Below, piece after piece: positions 1-11,135 of a stretch of 64,000 nucleotides of DNA. Both the position numbers and the translations under genes were made by a program. The notes beneath the pieces are model-generated. The model did no database searches. It was not told the DNA's origin and worked only from the letters and a program-made list of their open reading frames with translations. The number at the start of each line of letters is the position of its first letter. The first letter of the stretch is position 1. The DNA comes from Dermanyssus gallinae (taxonomy: Eukaryota; Arthropoda; Arachnida; Mesostigmata; Dermanyssidae). Location of the stretch: the NCBI GenBank assembly GCA_003439945.1, contig QVRM01005673.1, forward strand, positions 216,001-280,000. The letters run 5' to 3'.

Positions 1-860
1 CAGCTGTGCCGGAAAAAGACCGGTTACAAACTCCCGCAGCACATCCGGGGGGAGTTTCGGGGGAGGTCTCCGGAGTTTGGCCATAACTACTCGGTACGGC
101 AGGCCCCGTACGTCGCTCTCCACCGCGTCTATCAGCTCTCTCTCCGCTCAGGCTTGACTTTTGGCAATGAGTCCTCGGAGTCTCGATCGAGCAGCCTTGT
201 ACTCCGTCAATTGGGATTCAGCTCTTGCGGTCTTGCCTTCCCCATAAGATCCCTCTCGTCGATTTCTTCGCGCTAACCAGCTCCGTGTTTTTGTGTAAAC
301 CCTGTTTAGCCTAATGCAAGTCCTGTGGGCAGCTGCGATCTCTTTGTTCCACCAGTAGTTGGGAGGGTGGCGGCTCCAGTAGTGGCGCGAGGAAGCAGCT
401 TTCTCGCATGCTGTAGAGAGTATGTTGATTATTTGATATTCATCCCCCACCGTGTCCCCCAGCCGTTTGCAACGCTCGTCTATTTTAGCCACTAGAATAT
501 TGGCGTCGAGTTTCCGCATCTGCCAATCTCTTACTAGGGGGCGGGCGAGGGCCACCTCGGGTATACTGATGGTGAAACAGATGTATCTGTGGTCACTCAT
601 GATTTCCTCCGTCTCTCGCACCCTCCACTCTATACCAGTGAAAAGGCCGCCTATTTGACATTGTTAGATCAATAATGGCGTCTGGCTCCCTCTGGAAAAT
701 GTGAGGACCTTCCGTCATTAAGAACTATTACTCTTTTCAGCCATCCACTCCTGCAGAGTTTGTGCGCGTCTAGTTGTGGTCCGGCTACCCCATGCTATGC
801 TGGCTGCGTTAAAATCCCCGGTGATCACTACCCCCTCACCTGCATGTGCCCCCGCGCTCT
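1..860 (-). pseudogene. R1-type ORF2 remnant: endonuclease C-terminal half and RT linker
   Basis: Minus-strand translation gives the endonuclease motif GDFNAAS followed by WGSR near 830-780, then SDHRYICF near 600, the catalytic Asp/His box of APE-type LINE endonucleases. A Trp-rich linker follows (NYWWNKEIAAAH, about 360-330) and then VRGLPYRVVM near 120-90, which precedes the RT domain in R1 elements. The N-terminal half of the endonuclease is missing: ORF1 sequence at 904 runs almost directly into mid-endonuclease, so an internal deletion removed the ORF1/ORF2 junction. RT motifs would lie left of the window. Confidence 0.8.
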
Positions 861-903
861 GGGCAAGTTCCTCGAAAAATTTCTCGAACTAGCCCCCTTG
901 TCT

Positions 904-2645
904 TTATTCCATCTTTTTATTGCTCTTCTTCGTTATTTGGGCTTCAATTTGAGTCTCCTTGCCATCTACCTGTCTTTTGGCAACGCCCCTTTGGGCCTCC
1001 CGCCGCTGCTCGACTTGCTCCCTATAGGCCGGGCAAGACATCCTATCCGCTCGGTGCCCCTTTATTTCACAGACCAGACACTTTGGTGTCGTTGCTTTGC
1101 AATTGGCTACCAGGTGGTCAGGCTCACCACATTTGTGGCATACCCGAGGCAACTCTGCTTTGCAGTCTTGGGCCCTATGGCCCGGCCTATGACACTTGTA
1201 GCAGTTGGGGAGCCTAATCCACTCCTCAGGTCTGCACTACCTCGAGCCCAGCTTAAGGGTCGTGCGGGAGCATATGGCTCTTGCCGCCGCCGGGAAGGCC
1301 GTAACCAGTGCGTACCAAACGTCAGCTCTTCCGAGCCTTGGCTCGGTAGCTGTGATCTTGGCGCCGGCCGGAAGTTGTAAGGCCTTCTGCAGTTCCCTTT
1401 CGACCTGCTCCCCGTCCAAGAGTGAGTCAATCCCCCACAGGGCGATGGTCTGCCCCTGGTTAAGCTCTCGGCAGTCGGCCTGCATCTTTACAGATTCCCG
1501 AATGGCCACCGCGATTTCATCTCCCGCGCCCTTTTGACACTCCTCTATTCTAATGATAAGGTCACCCTCCTTACTTTTAACTACCCTCCTAACCGTTATC
1601 CCGGCGCCTTCCTGCTGCCTGGCATGTTCTCTAACACCCCGGAGAGTGTCGGCGAAGGTTTTCCCTCTTCGATCTTAACCCTGAGGGTGCTCCTTGCTCC
1701 CTGCTCCGCTCCGGTCTTCCTTGTTTGTCTCGAGCAAACCTCTAGAAGGCCACTGCCGTCGCCGGCCTTACGGCAGCAGATTTCTAGAGCTTGTAGAAAC
1801 GTTTGTGTGCGGCGCTCCCTTGTGACGGGCGGGGGTTTCTCCCCGCCAGCCAGCCCCAGCGCTTTTCCCACGACAGCTTGGAGCACCCCCAGGGTCGTGG
1901 TTCCTGCTTCCGGGTTCATCACTCCCACTAACAAGTACCGTTGAGAGGCCGCTTGGTTTCCTGAACCCTCTAAGAATTCGACGGCATCGCTATTTCTAAG
2001 AACAGCGGCCGTCCCTGCGCTCATGTTAGCCACCGCTGCGAGCGTGGGAAACTGTGCCGCCTGCCCCTCTATTAAACCCCTATCCGAATCTGACCCCTTA
2101 GTGATAACCGCTAGCCTAACCCCCCTCTGAGTGGTGAGGGCGTCAGTGGTGATCTTTAGGTGTTTAATCACTCTCTCAGGCCAGTGTCCCTTGACGGCTC
2201 CCACCAGCTCTCTCCGTGGCCTCTGTTTCCAGTCCCGAGCTCCTTGGCCCTCTCTTTATCCAGCTCCCCGTGACAGCGTACGCATGGGAGTTCGAGGACT
2301 TTTACCCGCTCGCTTATCTCCTCTCGTTAGATGTCTTTCCTATTCTCTAGTACCCCGTCCGCTCTTAGACCCTTGAGCTACTCCCTCAGTCTGCACCCGT
2401 TTGTTCGTAGAGGTTCGACTTCCTCTCTAAGTAGCCCTATCTCTTCCTCATCAGCTGACCTAACTCCTCGGTAGGCCTTCCCTCTGTCTTTCAGGACCTT
2501 TTGTAGACGTTCCAGGGTCCTGGGGGAGCTGTTGAGACAGCTCCTTGAGCTCGATCTTAGTGTTACTGGCCTTACACAGATTAAGCGTTTGCCCAATGTG
2601 TTGCTGCTTCACTTGAAGGAACTCTTGAAGCTGCTTTTCTCTCAC
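904..2645 (-). pseudogene. R1-type ORF1 (gag-like nucleic-acid-binding protein), frameshifted
   Basis: ORF1 proteins of R1 LINEs bind the element RNA and form the ribonucleoprotein. A charged, Leu/Gln-rich stretch near 2645-2380 looks like a coiled coil. The segment 2204-1596 includes an ICCRKAGDGSG motif that recurs as a CCRKTG motif in the ORF1 copies at 5.5 and 28 kb. The C-terminal part (1152-904) has zinc knuckles: CHKCGEPDHLVANC is a complete CX2CX4HX4C, followed by CLVCEIKGHRADRMSC. At least three frame changes are needed to join the blocks. Family assignment is firm; exact ends are not. Confidence 0.8.
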
Positions 2646-2769
2646 AGCCTCCCCGTCCCTGGCACACTTGGCGGCTTCTCCTATTTTTGAGAGATTGCAA
2701 TAGCCACCACTCTTTCATTCCCGTCGACGCCCCGCGTCTCCGTTCTGTCCTCCGAGTCCCATCCCCCTT

Positions 2770-3300
2770 GACTGTTAATTAAAATACGATCCTATATCTC
2801 TATTATATATCATATTATCTAATATTCTTACTATAGCAATACCATACAATATATATATATATATAATATATATTATAAATATATATATTATATATAATGT
2901 ATATCAATACATACATATACACATACTACAAACACATATGTATATATATGCATACATACGTGTGTTTATGTTATATAATAATATATATATATATATATTA
3001 TAGATAATCTAAATATAAGGGTCCAATGTAGACCACCATCTGAGGGTTCCCGACCGAGCGCGTTGCCCCGTTGCACATCGCGACAGATATCGCACTTCAC
3101 CGTGGCTCTATCCACTTCTGTAGCAACCGCGAGTGGACAAGTGTCGACGCAAGGGGTAGAACCGTAGGGTACGATGTTTGGTATATATACATATATATAT
3201 AAATATCTATATGTATATAATTATATATATATATATATTATATATATATATATATTATATATATAATATATATATATATATATATCATCAGTGGTAGTGT
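2770..3300. repeat. TA-rich microsatellite tracts
   Basis: Interrupted (TA)n and (TATATA)n runs at about 2850-3010 and 3181-3285 flank about 170 bp of ordinary sequence (3011-3180). No gene is visible. Confidence 0.9.
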
Positions 3301-3765
3301 GCGATTCGAACGTGACGGTCGGGTTAAGCGGAGCTCCAGGAAAAGATTGTAAAATCCTAGTACGGAGCTTCCGTCTGCCAGTTTCTTCTGTGTCAGCTCG
3401 GCGCGTCTTGGTCAGGTGCATCTTTGTCTAACTAACGTGCTTTTGGAAGTGACTAATTTATGTGAAAACATTACTCAACGATCTTTCGACGGACCTTAGA
3501 CAAGTTGCGTGAGAAACAGCTGTTAAAAGCATTCACAGCTTATCACTACAAACTTGTCTATACAAGTGGATGCGTGTGTTGCATTATTACGTTAGCTGGC
3601 AGATAGTTCTGTATTGTTCCAACAACTGACAGTGATCTGTCGTCTCCATCACTCCAGTATCGTTAATATGTGCTGTTTTTTGCCGTTGTCATCTCGGCCA
3701 TCACCACTGTTGACATCAACTGGGGTTAGCCAATGACTAGACTTAGTGTTATCGACTTTACACAG
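3300..3765. other. Unassigned AT-rich spacer
   Basis: Short ORFs only, none with recognisable motifs. No homology to other parts of this window was noticed. Confidence 0.5.
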
Positions 3766-3845
3766 AGGGCGTAGCCGAGTAGGTAGCGCCCCTGTGGTGC
3801 GGACGGGTGGTCCCGGGTTCAAAGCCAGAACCGGATTTTTTTGTT
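3766..3845 (+). repeat. tRNA-derived SINE head or tRNA-like pseudogene
   Basis: An internal Pol III promoter is readable. A box: TAGCCGAGTAGG at 3772-3783. B box: GGTTCAAAGCC at 3816-3826, one base from the GGTTCRANYCC consensus. The spacing of about 33 bases fits a tRNA. T runs follow at 3836-3849 and could terminate Pol III. I could not pair a full T stem or acceptor stem, so a functional tRNA is unlikely. A SINE head or decayed tRNA copy is the better reading. Confidence 0.55.
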
Positions 3846-3984
3846 TTTTTGAAAGAGCATACAAACATACACATAAGTATATATACATTTTCTTTCGAGA
3901 TTCTTGCCGAGTGAGCATACAAACAAACACATATATATAAATATATGCATATACATGTACATAAAACCTATCTTCATATTATAA

Positions 3985-4170
3985 TCTTTAAAAAATATAT
4001 ATAATACAAAAAAAAGGGAAAAAGGGAAAACAGGAAAAAAAGAGGAAAAAAAAAGAAAAAAAGGAACAAAACAAATTGAACAAATTGAAAACGGAAACCG
4101 AACAAGAAGAGAAGGAGAAAGAAAAAAAAGGAGAAAAATAAAATAAAAGCAAAAAAAAGTTTAACAAACA
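3985..4170 (+). promoter_or_regulatory. Purine-rich 5' UTR of the family A LINE
   Basis: About 185 bases made almost entirely of A and G on the plus strand, ending at the ORF1 ATG (4171). LINE 5' UTRs carry the internal promoter; that this tract does so is inference. It could instead be unrelated flanking simple sequence. Confidence 0.4.
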
Positions 4171-6496
4171 ATGGATCCGTTCAAGGGGGCGAGTAAGCCC
4201 CCGCCTAAGTTAAGTCAAGCTGACAACAACCATTCCTGGAGGAAAGACGGCCAAGCTCAAGCAGAGACAGCCAAGGACAGGACTGCCGTGCAGGCTATAT
4301 TGGGCTCCCGAGCGCGCATAACGTCAGACGTGCATGTCTCCGAAGGGGAGGACAAAGAAGATGACGAGGCCGATGCTGAAGTCGAAAAGGACCGTGAAAC
4401 GACCACCGACATGGAAAAGGAAGACAATGACAGCGTATGCTGCGGAGATCTTTCTGGCAGCTACGCTTCAAGGACAAGTGCACAGAGAAAAAGGTCTGCC
4501 GCCGTAGCAACCTCCCCCGAAGATCCGAGTTCAAGAGAGAGCGGCACACGTCACACGTGTCACAAGACCAAGGCTGCAAGAAAAACCTGTAAGAACACAG
4601 AGCTTGCCGATTATGACGAGGAAGCACTTGCCGATCTCAAGGCAGTGGTTCAACATCTCAAAAGCTTAAAGGAAAAACACAAAACAACTCAAGTGGACAT
4701 AAAAGCGGCCATCACCCGTTTAGACAAAGTGGCGTGGGAATTGACAATCAAACACAAGGCAGACTGGGAAGAACAAGTAGCAAGAATTAGTCAGATGGAG
4801 ATAGATAATAGAAGCCTAACATAAAAGATACAAATCTCTCAAAAAATAGAGCAGGACGCATCCGCACGTCTGCAGGAGCTGGAACATCTAGAAGACAATC
4901 GGAAGGCCAAGGCAGAAACTCTAGCAAAGGAATTAAAACTCCTGAAAGAGAAACACTCAAAATGGCCCTCTAGGAGACCCGCGTCAGACATCCCTAAAGC
5001 GGGCGAACTACAAAGACTGCCAGAAGAAGCTAGAACACGCCCTAGATAAGGCAAAGAGTATTGAAGACCAGATTGCCGAAACTGAAACCCTGGCAGACCT
5101 CATCGGACTTATCAAAGAAGAATGGCCGCAGCCTGTGTTCAAAAACACAAGTTTTTCCTTGGACAGCATAACGACTCAAAAGGACATCAGAGTAATGCTA
5201 GTCACCAAAGGATCAGAGAAAGACAAAGCAATGCTAAAGAAAATGGCCGAGCAATTTCCGCTAGCCGAAAGAACCTCCAGCCTGCGGGCTGGCAGAGTTG
5301 CAGTTCTAAAAAACTGTGCACAGCTTGAAGTGGATCGTGCCGAAGCCGAAGATAATCCAGAAGACGAAGAACCCGTGGTTGGCCCTGCAACTTCGTCGAG
5401 CACATTGGTAATTGGAGTGGTTGACCCCAACGATACAGCAGAAAAGTTTTTAGACGCTCTCTCTAAAACACTAGAAAAGGGGCATAGTCTTCAAACTCAA
5501 AGCCCCTTGGCCCTGTACATCTCTCCAGAATGGGAAGGAGATACAATTAAAAACGCAATAGAAGCATGCTGCAGAAAAACGGGATGTAAGGCTAAGATCA
5601 CAAAAGACGGCCTTCGCCGTGCGCAACGCGGCACGTTGCCTCCACCAGAGATGCAGCACGAAACAATATCCATCCGCATAAAGGCGACTGAGGAGTGCTC
5701 CTCACAAGACATGATTGAAAAACTACGCCCTTTTGTCCACAAGCCAGAGGCAGGGGTGAAAATACGAACAGTCACCACAGGTAAAGATGGTGATATTATC
5801 ATGAGAGTTGTGGAGGAAAAACCAGGAAGTGGTGCAACGTTTGCTGACGTGCTGCGGCAGGGAACAGGGGGAGAAGTAGACACCAGACGATGTACTGGCC
5901 CTACCATGACTGTCGTTTTGCGGGGCATCGACCCGTTTCTAACGTCAGATAAGATTGAGAAAGAGCTACGGGAAATACTTAGGATCCGCGAAGCTTCCTA
6001 CGTAAGAACAGAAGCTCCCAGGCCAACCAAGAACCGAGCCGGCTGGCAGTGCCTCGTCACCTTACCAAAAGACAGGGCATGCCAGCTCTTGAACAGGAAG
6101 AATTTAAGTGTCGGAGGCACCGGCTGCAGGGCCGAGGAGTGGATTACTCTCTCTACATACTATAAGTGTCAGGAACTAGGACACACAGCCAAAGAATGCA
6201 AAAACAAGAATGTCGTGACACAGAAATGCTTCAGATGCGGGATGGAAGGCCATTTTTCTAGTGACTGTAAAGAAGAAACCCTCAGATGTTACATCTGCGA
6301 AGAGAAAGGGCACAAAGCTCGCACGACCGCATGCCCCCTATATCTCAACCTCCTGCGGACAAAACTGAAGGAACGAAGGGAAGAAAGGCAGGCCAACAAA
6401 CACAAGACAAAGATTACGGCCGAACACCTTGAGTCTGGGGAGATCGTGGCGCAACAACATTCCGAAGCAAACATCGCAAAAGGACCCTTCGATTAG
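4171..6496 (+). pseudogene. Family A ORF1 (gag-like), one stop and one frameshift
   Basis: Start ATG 4171 follows the purine-rich leader. Residues 1-120 are acidic and low-complexity. A Lys/Glu-rich heptad-like coiled coil follows (about 4620-5090). A TAA at 4822-4824 interrupts it, and a frame change lies near 4960-5000. The second frame (to 6496) carries the core with CCRKTG near 5565, a conserved GIDPFLTSDKIEKELREIL block near 5930 and three C-terminal knuckles (6165-6340). The first reads YYKCQELGHTAKEC, having lost its leading Cys; CFRCGMEGHFSSDC is intact; the third is CYICEEKGHKARTTAC. The role in the family is RNA packaging and chaperoning. Confidence 0.85.
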
Positions 6497-6561
6497 AAGA
6501 TACAGGGACCTAGAGGTGCGGCAAAAAGACTGAGCCAGAAGGAACCTCAAACACTTTTATA

Positions 6562-9500
6562 ATGCATAACAAAATAAGCATAATCCAAGTCAACTGTAAC
6601 AGAAGCCGGGCGGCCCATTATATGGTCGGGGAAATACGCAACGGAGAGGGACAGACGTAGTCGCTCTTAGCGAACCAAACAAAAAGCTAGCAAAAAGAGC
6701 TAAACACCGGGTGACTGACTCCGCATACGACACTGCACTTATGATCAATCATACCGTAAAAATACAAAACAAGGGTAGCGGACCAGGGTTTTGCTGGATC
6801 GACGTAAAAGACGTAGGGAGAATATACTCCTACTATATAAGCCCCAACTGTCCACACGAGGAGTTTGAACAAATCCTGGACAACCTCACGACGTCGCTTC
6901 TAAACCTGAAACCTGGAACAGGTGTGTTAATCTTCGGAGATTTTAACTCGGCAGCGGAGATATGGGGCTCCCGGCGAACAGACAAGCGGGGCAGAACTCT
7001 TTTAGAATGGGCAGCGGCAAACGACTTATACGTTCTTAACGACGGTAAGGAAGCAACCTTCCGGCGCCACAATTACGAATCGTACATAGACATAACACTC
7101 ACGAACTCTCAGATAACGCGGAAGGTCTCAAACTGGACGGTACTGGTGGAGGAAGAAAACCTTAGCGATCATCTCTGTATGGAGACTCGACTAAATCTCC
7201 GAACGACTCCACCTCCTCAACAACAACAGAGAAAGAAATACAAAATAACGGATGAAGAAAAGTTTAAGGAAGTACTAGCAAACAAAATTACGCAATCCCA
7301 TTTTCCCAAGACCCCGGTGCAGCTCCAGGCCATCCTCGAGGAGGCGTGTGCAAAAACTGCCACCGTGAGGATGCACCTAAGACGGCCAGGAAAACCGCCG
7401 AAGCACTGGTGGACACAGGACATTGCCAAAACCGCAAAGAATGCAACAAAGCCAGAAGAGCACTGAAGCAGATTCACCGAGACAACAAAGAGCGTATGCA
7501 GGCACTGAATAGATACAGGAGAAGCAGAGTAATTCTCAAGAGCGCCATTGCTGACAGCAAAACCAAGTGCTTGCAAGAGCTCCAAGAGCAGGTCCAAGAA
7601 GACCCATGGGGAAAACCATACAGAATTGTACGCGGTAAGAAGAAAAGAGCTGCCACGGAAGCCCTCGACGAACAGGAAACAGTAGATATTCTTTCTAAGC
7701 TTTTCCCGACTCACGACATATTCGAGAGAGCTGCATACGAAAATACACCCCAGGTAACAGAAGACGAATTCCCGGTAATCCAGCCTCTCGAGGTTCGCCT
7801 AGCGGCTGACAAGATCAAGACGGGAAAGGCCCCCGGCCCTGACGGCGTCCCTCCCGCTGCAGTCAAAATCCTGTTTAAAGAGCACCCAGCTGCAGTTGCA
7901 GAATCTCTTACCTCCGCGATAAGAACAGGAGAGTTTCCACCAACATGGAAACAGGCAGAAGTGGTCCTTATCCCCAAAGCGAATGGAGGATACCGGCCAA
8001 TCTGTTTACTAAACGCCCTAGCCAAGGGCTATGAAGCCATCATCGAAGAAAGGCTTAGGCTGTTTGCGGAGGAGTGCGGACTCTTGTCGCCGGCACAATT
8101 TGGCTTCCGTAAGCACAGATCGGCCCTAACAGCAATCCACAGAGTCCTCAGTAGAGCTGAACAGGTGCGTGAATCCACCATCTGTACAAGACAGCTAATC
8201 ATGGTCACCCTTCTGGATGTGAGGAATGCCTTCAACAGCCTACCATGGAAGACCATATTGGACACGCTTGTTCGCAAAAAAGTTCCGCCGTACCTAGTTA
8301 AGGTAATTTCTGGATACCTTAAGGAAAGGTCTGTTTCAAACGGCAACGTAGTCTTCCCCATGACAGCCGGGGTACCACAGGGCTCAATCCTAGGCCCACT
8401 GTTGTGGAACCTCGCATATGACGACGTTCTGCGGCAAACCGGCCTACCCCCGGGAATAGAACTGATTGCTTACGCTGACGATTTAGCGGTCGTAGCACAG
8501 GCTAAAACGGAGGATGAGCTCGAGCTAAATACAAACAAAGCATTGCACTCGACCGCGGAGTGGATGAAGGCCTCGGGGCTGGCACTCGCCCCAGAAAAAA
8601 GTGAAATAATTCTCTTAACGGGCAAAAAGAGGGTGCGACCGTTAAACATACAGGTCGCGGGACAACCAATCAGATTCGTGAATAAGGCCCGCTACCTTGG
8701 GATCACGTTGGACACGTCCATGACCGGCTTATGGCAGATCAAGAAGGCGACGGAAAAAGCATTAAAGACGGCAAACGCTATTGCCAGGATACTTCCGAAT
8801 ATACATGGACCGCGGGCTCGTATAAGGAAACTACTGATGACGGTAGCGGAGTCAATTGCGCTCTTCGGGGCTGCCGTTTGGGCCAGGGCGACTCTTAAGT
8901 CAAAAAAAGCAAAGTTGATCCTGCGCAAAACACAGCGGATCGCAGCCCTTAGGGTAATACAAGGCTACAGAACGGTCAGCACAAACGCAGCTCTGCTGCT
9001 TGCCAGAGAAATCCCCTGGGACCTTAAGGCGTCCGAAAGGCAGCGCCTGTGGGATATTGGCACACCCACAGAGAGCGACAAAGAAAGAGAGAGAAACGCC
9101 ACTATAGAGAGCTGGCAAGCAGAGTGGGACGCAATTCCCTTTGGTGCCCCCGGAAAGAGTCTCAGCAAACTGCTCCCAAACATACGAGCGTGGATAGCAA
9201 GGCCGGGAGGGGACTTAACCTTCTACCTAACGCAGGTTCTCACGGGACATGGCAACTTCCAGTCATACCTTTACCGAATAGGGAAGGCCCCATCAGAAAC
9301 ATGCCTTTTTTGCAACGAAGCCGTGGAAGACACCCCACAACACACACTCCTCAGGTGCCAGGCATGGGAAGAGGCCAGAACCATGGCAATTAGAAAGATT
9401 CGTGAGAGATGGTCCAGAGCGGGACTTACCTATCCCGAAGTACAGGACCCCCCGCGAAATGGTATAAAAGAGTTCGTGGAATACATCCTGTGTTCGACCC

Positions 9501-9676
9501 AAACATGGGAATTGGGAGCGGAAGTTGCACAGGAAGTGCTAAAAACAAAGCACAGAAGATGCAAGGAGAGACAGAATCTTTTTGAGGCCAGCACGGCTGA
9601 AGAAAGCGCAACTTTGAATCAAACGGGTTCGCAAGGGCTGGGACAAAGTGCGCTTGACAGGTGGGGGAACCCGTGA
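6562..9676 (+). pseudogene. Family A ORF2: APE endonuclease + reverse transcriptase, two frameshifts
   Basis: ATG 6562 starts KISIIQVNCNRSRAA, the conserved N-terminus of R1-type endonucleases. A frame change near 6655 is followed by GDFNSAAEIWGS (about 6936), YIDITLTN and LSDHLCME (about 7162), the endonuclease catalytic boxes. A second shift near 7425-7435 leads into RT: GKAPGPDGVPPAAVK, LLDVRNAFNSLPW (motif A, about 8211), GVPQGSILGPLLWN (motif B), YADDLAVV (motif C, 8471) and the thumb. The R1-like C-terminus LTGHGNFQSYLYRIG leads to a CCHC knuckle (about 9302-9358). Stop TGA at 9674. It encodes target-primed reverse transcription activity. All catalytic residues I can read are present. 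Confidence 0.92.
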
Positions 9677-9919
9677 GTGACCCCGGCCAATTGATCTGAT
9701 AGGGCACTCGCCACTTCTCCTGATGGCCCATAGCACTGTTCAATGGAGATCTGGGCCATCAGAGAGTGAAGTTTAAGGGGGGAGGTGCGTTTAGTGGGTA
9801 TGGGTCTCAGCGGCGTAACATCCATCCGCTGGGGTCGAGTCCCACACAGCTTGAGATGGAAACTCCTTTCTCGTAGCAGTAGTGCGTAACTGCCTTTAAC
9901 CCTCCTCCACAAAAAAAAA
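9677..9919 (+). other. 3' UTR and poly-A tail of the family A LINE
   Basis: A 3' UTR containing TTTAGTGGGT (about 9790) and a short A run. The same short motif recurs in the 3' UTR of the R1 copy ending near 56.17 kb, and a close variant in the 11 kb copy, so it may be a 3' recognition feature. Confidence 0.7.
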
Positions 9920-10093
<174 letters not shown>

Positions 10094-10104
10094 TTATACA
10101 AATA

Positions 10105-10640
10105 TATTTAATGTCTGCTGGTTTTCCTTGCATTCTCGAGCCTCCTGGCCTCTGCAGGGATGATGAAAAACGACCGGACGGACTAACACTGACGTCCTTT
10201 GAGATGGGTCGCATGCTGGTATGGGATGCAACCGTTACTGACTCATTAGCCCCTTCAATGGTCAGTGCGGGAGCGGAACATGCTGGTCACGCATCTATGT
10301 TGGCGGAGGCGAATAAGTGCAGAAAGTATGCCAGTATTACCTACCCCCACGATTTTCGCCCGCTGGCATTCGAGACACTGGGGGGACCCGGTCCGAAGAC
10401 GCACAAACTCATTCAACGTGTCGGCAAGGCGCTCAACCGTTCGACAGGGGACACTAGAGCTATCGAGTACCTGCACCAGAGACTATCGCTGGACATTCAG
10501 CGGGGTAACGCCGCCTCTGTGCGCGGAACTCTGCTAGACTGGACACGCCCGAACCTGGAGGATATGTGACATTTTCACTTTTAAATAACCGGTGTACACG
10601 TTCATAAAGAGACAATTGTTACCTCTAATATTTAAGCAAA
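10105..10640 (+). mobile_element. 5'-truncated R2-like LINE, 3' end (endonuclease domain + 3' UTR)
   Basis: Contains the last part of an RLE-type ORF and a 3' UTR with GAGACAATTGTT near 10609. A second truncated copy with the same 3' UTR motif lies at 23369-23760. Both are embedded in TA repeat. Confidence 0.8.
10111..10569 (+). pseudogene. C-terminal restriction-like endonuclease domain of an R2-like LINE
   Basis: Residues 20-152 show the family signature: [18 protein letters not shown], then [17 protein letters not shown], and at the C-terminus [15 protein letters not shown]...D spacing of this kind is the PD-(D/E)XK-like nuclease placed after RT in R2-type elements; it nicks the target DNA. 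RPDG and VWDATV look intact. The zinc motif that normally precedes it, and all of RT, are missing through 5' truncation. The first 15-20 residues may be read-through of flanking DNA. Stop TGA at 10567. Confidence 0.75.
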
Positions 10641-10903
10641 TAAAAGTTACATGGTTATATATACATAAATATATATATTTCTCCCGGACGAGCACCCTCC
10701 TAGCTGTTTCCTGGCTGGTGATTCTTTTTCACCCGTTGTTGAGTAGTAAATAATCACCTCTTTCCCCGTCACGCCTCTTGGGCCGGCTTTCTTTCCTCTA
10801 CGCCGGTTTTTCTCTACCCCTCGCTTCCTACTCTTTCCACTCCTTACTGACCAACTCTCACCGACTAATACTGGTCGTCGCCGAGATGGCCGAGAAACCA
10901 ATA
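10641..10903. other. Flanking DNA left of the 11 kb LINE
   Basis: Short TA run, then C/T-rich sequence with no recognised gene. A small ATG frame near 10886 reads into the duplicated target site; I do not call it a gene. Confidence 0.4.
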
Positions 10904-10933
10904 TGGCGGCCCCCAGTGGCCGGAACCAAGACT
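10904..10933. repeat. 30-bp target-site duplication, left copy
   Basis: Identical to 15329-15358 over 30 bases (starts TGGCGGCCCC, ends AACCAAGACT). It flanks the poly-T end (minus-strand poly-A) of the LINE on one side and that LINE's 5' truncation point on the other. Confidence 0.85.
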
Positions 10934-11135
10934 TTTTTTTTTTTACTGCTGAAACCTCTCAGCATTACTTTGGGGGATTACGGGAATCCAGACGGACATG
11001 CGCCACCCCAGTCATGGTGACTAGTCTGGGACTCGCAAACCCAGTAAACCCGCTTCCCCCCCACCCCCAGGGATCGGTAACTGCGTAGGCATTGCTTCGA
11101 ATCCATAGGAGTGGTGTTGCACCAACTCCTACATT

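Larger units (their letters stand above)
1..2760 (-). mobile_element. R1-clade LINE, 5' part, decayed, cut by window edge
   Basis: Minus-strand non-LTR retrotransposon whose reverse transcriptase lies beyond position 1. Reading down the minus strand there is a coiled-coil N-terminal gag segment (about 2645-2380), a gag core (2204-1596), a second gag block (1509-1237), CCHC knuckles (1152-904), part of an apurinic-type endonuclease (about 860-560) and the linker before RT (to 1). This order is that of R1-clade elements. The pieces lie in different frames, so the copy is dead. It is related to but distinct from the families at 4, 11 and 28 kb. Confidence 0.85.
3985..9919 (+). mobile_element. 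R1-clade LINE (family A), nearly full length
   Basis: Plus-strand element of about 5.9 kb: a purine-rich leader, ORF1 (4171-6496), ORF2 (6562-9676), a 3' UTR and a short poly-A at about 9909-9919 that abuts a long (TA)n array. The 5' end is set only by where the purine-rich leader starts and could lie up to 100 bp either way. Four disabling changes are visible: one stop and one frameshift in ORF1, and two frameshifts in ORF2. I found no clear target-site duplication because the 3' flank is microsatellite. Confidence 0.9.

Noticed and set aside
760..1380. 206-codon plus-strand ORF
   Set aside because: Antisense to the minus-strand LINE ORF1, whose zinc knuckles are clear.
3766..3845. Functional tRNA gene
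   Set aside because: A and B boxes are present, but I could not form a proper T stem or acceptor stem.
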